Source: Candidatus Nitromaritima sp. SCGC AAA288-L16 (GTDB lineage Bacteria > Nitrospinota > Nitrospinia > Nitrospinales > VA-1). From it: 7,286 bases of DNA. The notes under the pieces were generated by a model. It was not told the DNA's origin. It worked only from the letters and a program-made list of their open reading frames with translations, and made no database searches. The position numbers and the translations under genes were made by a program. Shown here in pieces: positions 1 through 4,270 of the stretch (positions are counted from its first letter, which is position 1; every line of letters starts with the position of its first letter). The stretch is from contig AQTY01000050.1 of the NCBI GenBank assembly GCA_000372225.1, positions 1 to 7,286 on the forward strand, written 5' to 3'.

Positions 1-69
1 TCTGTTTAAATCTTAACTACAACTTTGCTACTTGGCTAAGACTTTTTGACAACCGCGCCAAACATGAAA

Positions 70-291
70 CTAATTTTTATTTAAAATAACATAAATCACT
101 CCAATGGCAACGAGACCAACCAAACTCTGCGCACCAAGCGATGCAACAATAGCTGTGATATTACCAACAATATCTCCACCCACAAACGGGACAATGTTAC
201 CAAAAATGACTTGCATAATTATTCCAAGTGCGAGCAAAGCCACACCTGCTTCGGTCAACTTCTTCACATAACCTATTATTTCGTCAAACAT
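70..291 (-). CDS. Small two-helix membrane protein, function unknown (holin-like or virion/pilin-like)
   Basis: This 73-residue protein is almost entirely hydrophobic. A short charged N-terminus (MFDEIIGYVKKLTE) precedes a first membrane segment at about residues 15-36. A glycine-rich turn (VGGD, near 38-41) leads into a second segment at about 45-69, and the protein ends in KN. The start is well supported: TAAGGAG lies 6 nt before the ATG. The stop codon of the upstream zinc-ribbon gene is the TAA of that same site, so the two are translationally coupled. I do not recognise the family. Size and two helices fit a phage holin, a small membrane protein of a tailless virion, or a VirB2-like pilin, but nothing seen decides between these. 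It is the last gene before the left edge, and no convincing start for another gene is visible in bases 1-69. Confidence 0.8.
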   Translation of the reverse strand: MFDEIIGYVKKLTEAGVALLALGIIMQVIFGNIVPFVGGDIVGNITAIVASLGAQSLVGLVAIGVIYVILNKN

Positions 292-297
292 TTTCTT

Positions 298-304
298 CTC
301 CTTA
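298..304 (-). promoter_or_regulatory. Shine-Dalgarno site that contains the upstream gene's stop codon
   Basis: Read on the minus strand, TAAGGAG begins with the TAA stop of the zinc-ribbon gene and lies 6 nt before the ATG of the small membrane protein. A ribosome finishing the first gene sits on the start site of the second. This predicts coupled translation and supports both reading frames as real. Confidence 0.75.
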
Positions 305-508
305 CGAAAAGGGATGTGTGGGCGAAATACTCATGGAAGAAACAGCAGAGAAAGGTAAGAAAGAGGAGTCTATATTCTGTATCCACTTCAATCTTCCAGA
401 CTTACAGTACTCACATCTAGCAAAGTACTCACTCTCATCATACTTGGACATCAAACAAACTATACTCTTATTACACTTCTTATTATCACATCTAAATGTA
501 TATGTCAT
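302..508 (-). CDS. Small zinc-ribbon protein
   Basis: From the ATG at 508 this is a 68-residue protein. C7 and C12 (CDNKKC) and C32 and C35 (CEYC) form a C-x4-C ... C-x2-C set typical of a zinc ribbon; C18 is an extra cysteine. The fold covers about residues 2-44, and a serine/proline-rich tail of about 25 residues follows. A TTG at 523 would add five residues, but ATG is preferred because the ribbon begins right after it. Neither start has a clear Shine-Dalgarno site. Such ribbons bind DNA, RNA or protein partners and are common among small phage and plasmid proteins. The specific role is unknown. The stop codon is embedded in the Shine-Dalgarno site of the next gene, which argues strongly that the frame is expressed, despite a longer open frame on the opposite strand. 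Confidence 0.65.
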   Translation of the reverse strand: MTYTFRCDNKKCNKSIVCLMSKYDESEYFARCEYCKSGRLKWIQNIDSSFLPFSAVSSMSISPTHPFS

Positions 509-560
509 TGCTGATAACTTCAAACTGCCATACTCGGCACCTTTAATGAACTTCCGCTAT

Positions 561-602
561 ATTGTATGCCTTCCACTATTTACCACTACATGTAGTAGTC
601 AA
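561..602 (-). promoter_or_regulatory. Candidate leftward promoter with a 12-bp palindrome, ahead of the zinc-ribbon gene
   Basis: On the minus strand a TTGACT hexamer (597-602) is followed 16 bp later by AATAGT (575-580), a passable -35/-10 pair. Farther on, TACAAT (561-566) is a better -10 but has only a poor -35 at 18 bp (TGTAGT, 585-590). That poor -35 falls inside a perfect 12-bp palindrome, ACTACATGTAGT (585-596). This arrangement suits a promoter controlled by a dimeric regulator. Starts near 554 or 568 would give a leader of about 45-60 nt to the ATG at 508. No start has been mapped, so this is inference from motifs. Confidence 0.4.
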
Positions 603-638
603 CAAGACTTATCAAATAATTAAAAATAAGTCAACAGG
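597..638. repeat. Direct and inverted repeats in the intergenic region
   Basis: AGTCAACA occurs at 597-604 and again at 629-636, 32 bp apart, about three helical turns. Between and across these lies a 7-bp perfect inverted repeat, GACTTAT (606-612) and ATAAGTC (626-632). The minus-strand TTGACT -35-like hexamer is part of each direct repeat. These may be regulator-binding half-sites or two tandem promoters. They occupy the 196-bp gap between the zinc-ribbon and lipoprotein genes. Confidence 0.4.
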
Positions 639-662
639 TTGTTTGGTTTTTTTATAACCATG

Positions 663-693
663 CACAAAACCCCCATCTCTTCTTAATTTTGTG
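663..693 (-). terminator. Weak hairpin after the lipoprotein gene, possible terminator or attenuator
   Basis: CACAAAA (663-669) and TTTTGTG (687-693) form a 7-bp stem with a 17-nt loop, starting 11 bp beyond the lipoprotein stop. The stem is AT-rich and no U-tract follows on the leftward strand, so termination would be weak. Some leftward transcription could continue into the zinc-ribbon and membrane-protein genes. Confidence 0.25.
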
Positions 694-704
694 GGCTTTC
701 TTAG

Positions 705-965
705 CTACTTAATCGTGATGACGTTGTTGTTTGGATTTACCCCTTCTTCCGATTTTGCTTTTCCAATTAAAGTAGAACCCAACCAAACATAACTGGTGTT
801 ACATTGTTCAGTTGAAACTTTTGCGGTGAGCGAATTAAACTGCACCTTACATTTTTCAACCAAAATTCCCTGCTCTCCTGCGGGTGAAATGTTCGTGACA
901 TACGGTTGTGTAACACTACACCCCATCATTCCAAATAAGATCGCTACGGCTAAAATTCGATTCAT
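705..965 (-). CDS. Small secreted lipoprotein with two mature-region cysteines, function unknown
   Basis: Starting at the ATG at 965, this is an 86-residue protein with a classical lipoprotein signal: MNR, a hydrophobic run to residue 14, then the box MMGC with C16 as the lipidated residue. Serine at the next position favours the outer membrane. The mature part is about 71 residues; its two cysteines, C39 and C55, could form a disulfide. An upstream in-frame ATG at 992 would add nine residues, but GGGAGG at 973-978 lies 7 nt before the inner ATG and decides the start. I do not recognise the mature domain. It is the first leftward gene after the divergent operator region, so the neighbouring regulator probably controls it. 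Small phage lipoproteins include Rz1-type spanins and receptor-blocking proteins such as T5 Llp. Size and cysteines are compatible with the latter, but that is speculation. Confidence 0.8.
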   Translation of the reverse strand: MNRILAVAILFGMMGCSVTQPYVTNISPAGEQGILVEKCKVQFNSLTAKVSTEQCNTSYVWLGSTLIGKAKSEEGVNPNNNVITIK

Positions 966-972
966 TTGTTTG

Positions 973-978
973 CCTCCC
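973..978 (-). promoter_or_regulatory. Strong Shine-Dalgarno site deciding the lipoprotein start
   Basis: GGGAGG on the minus strand lies 7 nt before the ATG at 965. It falls inside the longer reading frame that would start at 992, so the shorter protein, beginning right at its signal peptide, is the likely product. Confidence 0.8.
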
Positions 979-1004
979 AATGATATAATCAACTAATTGA
1001 GTAT

Positions 1005-1033
1005 TTGTTAGCACAAAAATTATAACAAATAAT
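1005..1033 (+). promoter_or_regulatory. Candidate rightward promoter of the regulator gene
   Basis: TTGTTA (1005-1010) is followed after 17 bp by AATAAT (1028-1033), a good -35/-10 pair predicting a start near 1040 and a leader of about 19 nt. Two alternatives exist. TGATATAAT at 981-989 is a perfect extended -10 without a good -35 and gives a 63-nt leader. TATAAA at 1049-1054 sits only 4 nt before the GTG and would give a nearly leaderless message, as lambda cI has from PRM. All options overlap the operators or the leftward promoter. Confidence 0.45.
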
Positions 1034-1047
1034 TTGTTTTACAACAA
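1019..1047 (-). promoter_or_regulatory. Leftward promoter of the lipoprotein gene
   Basis: On the minus strand TTGTTG (1042-1047) is followed after exactly 17 bp by a perfect -10, TATAAT (1019-1024). The -10 is preceded by TGT, an extended -10. Transcription should start near 1012, giving a leader of about 47 nt. The spacer contains the 15-bp palindrome at 1024-1038, so a bound repressor would block this promoter directly. Confidence 0.65.
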
Positions 1048-1058
1048 ATATAAAAGCC

Positions 1059-1478
1059 GTGTCCTCTTTTGCCGAAAGATTAAATCAGGCGATGCACAAG
1101 AAAGCCTGTAAAGCCGTGGATCTGACGAAAGCTACTGGAGTTATTGCTTCTGTGATAAGTCGATATCGTTCAGGTAAGCACCTTCCCACCATAAACAATG
1201 TTTTTGCTATAGCGAAATATTTAAAGGTATCACCAGAATGGCTTTTAAATGGCTCAGATGCTCCAGAATGGACAAAACCTTCTCAAGGCACCCTATGGGA
1301 CAAAGATAAGATCATAGGGGTACAAGAGGAGCTGATTAAGAAATTTAAACAGGAAAACGAAGAACTACGTCAAAAGGTCAAAGAATTGGAAGACTACAAA
1401 GCCAAGAAAACTAAAAACCCCACCAAGCCGAATAAACAGAAGGTGGGGTTTATGAAGAAGCATAAGCCTAAAAAGTGA
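1059..1478 (+). CDS. XRE/Cro-CI-type DNA-binding regulator with coiled-coil and basic tail
   Basis: This 139-residue protein has an N-terminal helix-turn-helix domain of the Cro/CI family at about residues 4-65. It includes SVISRYRSGKHLPT, the recognition-helix region, and AIAKYLKVSPEWLLNG, the family's typical closing helix. A predicted coiled coil follows at about 87-112 (VQEELIKKFKQENEELRQ), then a strongly basic tail rich in lysine (113-139). There is no C-terminal LexA/CI-type self-cleaving peptidase domain, so this is not a standard SOS-inducible repressor; the coiled coil probably makes the dimer. The start is GTG, the only usable one before an in-frame stop at 1023-1025, and no Shine-Dalgarno site is visible. 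It is divergent from the lipoprotein gene over a cluster of palindromes and is likely to bind them, repressing the leftward genes and controlling itself. Confidence 0.85.
   Translation: MSSFAERLNQAMHKKACKAVDLTKATGVIASVISRYRSGKHLPTINNVFAIAKYLKVSPEWLLNGSDAPEWTKPSQGTLWDKDKIIGVQEELIKKFKQENEELRQKVKELEDYKAKKTKNPTKPNKQKVGFMKKHKPKK
1415..1451 (-). terminator. Perfect 10-bp hairpin inside the regulator gene, terminator form on the minus strand
   Basis: AAACCCCACC (1415-1424) and GGTGGGGTTT (1442-1451) are perfectly complementary around a 17-nt loop, within the codons of the basic tail. On the plus strand no T-run follows. On the minus strand the stem runs into TTTTTAGTTTTCTT, the classic form of an intrinsic terminator. 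It would stop leftward transcripts from crossing the regulator gene. Confidence 0.55.
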
Positions 1479-1500
1479 TACAATAGTTTGTGTCACTTTT
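1471..1500 (+). terminator. Terminator hairpin at the end of the regulator gene
   Basis: AAAAGTGATACA (1471-1482) pairs with TGTGTCACTTTT (1489-1500), a 12-bp stem with one U-G wobble and a 6-nt loop. The stop codon TGA (1476-1478) lies in the left arm. The right arm ends in TTTT; on the minus strand the stem ends in TTTTT, so it may act in both directions. It separates the left module from the kinase gene. Confidence 0.6.
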
Positions 1501-1528
1501 GTGTCAGCAATTTCGGCTTTTCAAAACT

Positions 1529-1557
1529 TTGACGTTTCTTGTAACTTACTGCAAAAT
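1529..1557 (+). promoter_or_regulatory. Candidate promoter of the sensor-kinase gene
   Basis: TTGACG (1529-1534) is followed after 17 bp by CAAAAT (1552-1557), matching five of six -35 and four of six -10 positions of the housekeeping consensus. Transcription would start near 1564, about 31 nt before the ATG at 1595. No sigma-54-type element is visible. Confidence 0.5.
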
Positions 1558-1594
1558 AACAAGTTGATCACCTTAGAAGAGCAAACAGTTCGTT

Positions 1595-3910
1595 ATGTCA
1601 TCCGATTCTTCAACAAATAACCCCCCCTACCTCACACTTTCACAAAGAAAAGTCCGAGATAAAAAAAACCCAACGTGGCGAACTATTGCTTTGGTACTAT
1701 TGGCATTAGTAAGTTCAACCAGTCTAGAGTATTACTTTCTCCAAGATCAGTCACCCTCTTCCATTAAAAACAACCTTGCTGTTTTAGTTGTTTTTAATAT
1801 CATTCTAATACTTCTATTTACTCTCATTGTCCTCATAACTCGCAACTTAGTAAAGCTATACAGCGAAAGAAAAAGTCAAATTCTAGGGGCGAAATTTCAA
1901 ACAAAACTTATCATCGCGTTTCTTATCCTAACCTTGGTTCCATCGATTCTTCTATTCACGGTCGCTAGCAAATTATTCACACTTAGCATCGGTAGTTGGT
2001 TCAACATAAAAATAGAACAAACACTACAACAGTCAATGGACGTGGCGCAAGAATACTACGCAACCATGGAGAAAAATTCACTTACCCACATACAAAAAAT
2101 TGAAGAGTTAATAACTCAAAAAGAGCTTTTCCGGCAAGCAAAACGCTGGCAATTAAATGACTTAATTGAGAAGAAAAGGAAAGAGTATGGACTTGGGGGA
2201 ATCATTCTTTACGATAACAACTACAAACCTATCGCTTCGGAAATTGACAAAATCCGGGCACCATATATCAAAAGTAATGATTTTACGGATTTACTAAAAA
2301 AGAGCACCGGCGGAGAAGGGGTTTCTGAGTTTCGAACTTCTAGTCAGGGTCATTATCTTATCGTTGCCAAACCATTGACCGAGAAAATCCAAGATAATCT
2401 CTCCGTGTGGGGATATATTCTAACCCTAGCATCGATTCCAGGAGGCACCCAACATAAAATTCAAGCAATACAAAATTCCTACGAGAGCTATAAACGCCAA
2501 AAATTTCTAAAACTTCCAATTTCTGCAAGCTATTACACCACGTTTATAATGATCACATTGCTGATTCTATTTTCAGCTATTTGGTTGGGTTTTTATATGG
2601 CTCGTGGCATAACAGTTCCCATACAGTTACTTGCAGAAGGGACGCGACGTATCTCAGAGGGTGACTTAAATTTTAAACTAGGAATTAACGCTCAAGACGA
2701 AATCGGCACTCTGGTTGACTCGTTTAACCTCATGACGGGAAAACTTAATGATAGTCAGTCTAAAGTTGAAAAGGCGAATCAAGATTTAAAGGCCACGAAT
2801 ATTGAGCTTGAACAACGCCGTCAATATATTGCAACAATTCTCGAAAATATTGGAGCAGGAGTTGTTTCAATCGATCAAAAAGGACGCATAACTACATTCA
2901 ATAAAGCCGCAGCAGATATTTTGATGGTAAACCCGAAAACAGCTACAGGTTCAAGATATATAAACGTCTTTGACATGAGTCATTTGATGGTGATTCGAAA
3001 AATCGTTCGGGAAATGTTAAAAAATAGAAAAGAAAACACAGAAGGCCAAACTGAAATCACTGTGAATGATAGTTCATTGGTTCTTCTAGTTCAAGCTCAT
3101 ATTTTGAGAAACCCGCAACAAAGATACCTTGGAGTAGTCATCGTTTTTGAGGACCTCACACTACTAATTAAAACCCAGAAAACCGCTGCATGGAAAGAAG
3201 TGGCCCAAGGGATAGCACATGAAATTAAAAATCCACTCACGCCAATCCAATTAAATACTCAACGTCTTAAAAAGAAATATTTTGAAGATAAAAAAAATTT
3301 CAACAAAATATTCGAAGAAAGTATCGATATAATTTCCCAAGAAGTTGAAGGAATGAAAGATCTGATTAACGAGTTTCTTCGCTTCGCCCGGATGCCTGCA
3401 CCATCCCCAAAACAAAACTCTCTACATAAAATAATTGATAGCGTTTATACGCTATACAAAAACAATAACAAAAATATTACCATAAAAAAGAATTACGATC
3501 CTAACGTAACTAATGTAACCGTAGACGCAGAACAGATTCGAAGAGTATTCATAAATTTATTCGAAAATTCTATAGATGCGCTAAATAATGATGGTAAAAT
3601 TGAAATATCCACAAAGTTTGATTTCAACACCAACAAAATATTTATTCGGTTTTCAGACGATGGGGCAGGGATTCCTAGCACTGATAGAGACATGTTATTC
3701 CTACCTCACTTTACAACAAAAAAAAGAGGGACCGGAATTGGATTGGCAATTGTCAATCGTATAGTGGTTGATCATGGTGGAACAATATCGGTCAAAAACA
3801 ATCAACCAAGAGGAACTATTTTTGAAATCCAGATTCCACGTACACCCGTTTTTATTGGTGTCGAGCCCATTCTGCCCTCATCTGAGAAAAAGGTGTTTTT
3901 GCCATTTTAG
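1595..3910 (+). CDS. ntrY: NtrY-like membrane sensor histidine kinase
   Basis: This 771-residue kinase has the full NtrY architecture. Membrane segments lie at about 29-48, 60-83 and 104-128. A periplasmic sensor domain spans about 129-310, followed by a fourth membrane segment at 311-333 and a HAMP linker at about 332-385. A short coiled stretch leads to a PAS domain at about 411-520. In the kinase core, the phosphorylated histidine is H542 in AHEIKNPLTP. The ATP-binding domain shows the N box (NLFENSIDAL, N654/N658), G1 (DDGAGIP, 688-694) and G2 (GTGIGLAIV, 712-720), so it should be active. NtrY kinases sense nitrogen or redox state and phosphorylate the regulator NtrX, usually encoded next door; no such gene follows here. 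About 20 residues after the last kinase strand form an unusual tail. The start has only a weak purine-rich AGAAGAG, about 13 nt upstream, but no later methionine would keep the N-terminal helices. Confidence 0.93.
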   Translation: MSSDSSTNNPPYLTLSQRKVRDKKNPTWRTIALVLLALVSSTSLEYYFLQDQSPSSIKNNLAVLVVFNIILILLFTLIVLITRNLVKLYSERKSQILGAKFQTKLIIAFLILTLVPSILLFTVASKLFTLSIGSWFNIKIEQTLQQSMDVAQEYYATMEKNSLTHIQKIEELITQKELFRQAKRWQLNDLIEKKRKEYGLGGIILYDNNYKPIASEIDKIRAPYIKSNDFTDLLKKSTGGEGVSEFRTSSQGHYLIVAKPLTEKIQDNLSVWGYILTLASIPGGTQHKIQAIQNSYESYKRQKFLKLPISASYYTTFIMITLLILFSAIWLGFYMARGITVPIQLLAEGTRRISEGDLNFKLGINAQDEIGTLVDSFNLMTGKLNDSQSKVEKANQDLKATNIELEQRRQYIATILENIGAGVVSIDQKGRITTFNKAAADILMVNPKTATGSRYINVFDMSHLMVIRKIVREMLKNRKENTEGQTEITVNDSSLVLLVQAHILRNPQQRYLGVVIVFEDLTLLIKTQKTAAWKEVAQGIAHEIKNPLTPIQLNTQRLKKKYFEDKKNFNKIFEESIDIISQEVEGMKDLINEFLRFARMPAPSPKQNSLHKIIDSVYTLYKNNNKNITIKKNYDPNVTNVTVDAEQIRRVFINLFENSIDALNNDGKIEISTKFDFNTNKIFIRFSDDGAGIPSTDRDMLFLPHFTTKKRGTGIGLAIVNRIVVDHGGTISVKNNQPRGTIFEIQIPRTPVFIGVEPILPSSEKKVFLPF

Positions 3911-3929
3911 CCTCATAGTCAACCTTTTA

Positions 3930-3958
3930 TTGTTCAAGCTTTAGTCGAAAGTTTAAAT
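3930..3958 (+). promoter_or_regulatory. Possible promoter ahead of the 79-residue gene and dehydrogenase
   Basis: TTGTTC (3930-3935) and TTAAAT (3953-3958) are separated by 17 bp, giving a start near 3965 and a leader of about 40 nt. The match is moderate and the region is AT-rich, so chance is possible. No clear terminator follows the kinase stop at 3910, and readthrough from the kinase gene is an alternative. Confidence 0.3.
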
Positions 3959-4004
3959 GCTAGTTTTCCCCAATCGCGGTTTTTAACATTAAAATTAATA
4001 ACTC

Positions 4005-4244
4005 ATGAATTATCTTAAATTAAAACTAGATGATGACACCTATCAATACCTTAAAGTTAAATTTGACGGTGATATAAATGCAATAGAAGATTTTGTAAAA
4101 AAAATTCTCTCCAAAGAAATTGAAAAAATACGTCTTGACCCGAACGATTTAGAAAAAAAAAATATTAACGATAATCTGAAAAACTATTTAAAGTTGGGCA
4201 AATCAGGCTCTCGCTCTTATGGTATTAAAGGACAGGGCTGGTAA
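4005..4244 (+). CDS. Hypothetical 79-residue protein with a C-terminal SGSRSYGIKGQGW motif
   Basis: The N-terminal half (about residues 1-45) reads as a small alternating beta-then-helix unit rich in Asp and Lys. A charged helical linker follows, then a distinctive C-terminal tail, GKSGSRSYGIKGQGW, with glycines, aromatics and no acidic residues. I do not recognise the family. The ordered tail after a variable linker looks like a conserved interaction motif, but this is inference. There is no Shine-Dalgarno site before the ATG. The gene sits 26 bp ahead of the aldehyde dehydrogenase on the same strand and is probably cotranscribed with it. Its absence from other frames, reasonable composition and operon position support it as real, but a function cannot be stated. 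Confidence 0.7.
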   Translation: MNYLKLKLDDDTYQYLKVKFDGDINAIEDFVKKILSKEIEKIRLDPNDLEKKNINDNLKNYLKLGKSGSRSYGIKGQGW

Positions 4245-4270
4245 TAAATACCTTTTACAACATATCCAGT

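Larger units (their letters stand above)
1002..1050. promoter_or_regulatory. Operator cluster of alternating TTTGTT / AACAAA half-sites
   Basis: Four half-sites alternate in orientation: TTTGTT at 1004-1009, AACAAA at 1024-1029, TTTGTT at 1033-1038 and AACAAA at 1043-1048. They build three perfect inverted repeats. TATTTGTTA (1002-1010) pairs with TAACAAATA (1023-1031); AACAAAT-A-ATTTGTT forms a 15-bp palindrome (1024-1038); ATTTGTT (1032-1038) pairs with AACAAAT (1043-1049). A further ATTTGTT at 964-970 overlaps the lipoprotein start. The ACAA...TTGT core is like that of 434-type phage operators. The likely ligand is the adjacent XRE-type protein, whose own promoter is also covered, which would give autoregulation. 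Confidence 0.65.

Noticed and set aside
228..623. Rightward open frame of 131 codons opposite the zinc-ribbon gene
   Set aside because: Its product has no domain-like pattern and no Shine-Dalgarno site. It covers the opposite strand of the coupled ribbon and membrane-protein genes, whose start and stop signals fit together.
612..677. Possible 18-codon leader peptide on the minus strand after the lipoprotein gene
   Set aside because: It has an ATG after a purine-rich stretch, but it has no recognisable content, and it overlaps the hairpin and repeat region; chance is the simpler explanation.
1536..1565. Possible Xer/dif-like recombination site (TTCTTGTAACTT ... ATAACAAGTT)
   Set aside because: The arms match each other over only five to six bases and do not match the conserved dif right arm. 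The same bases form a credible promoter for the kinase gene.
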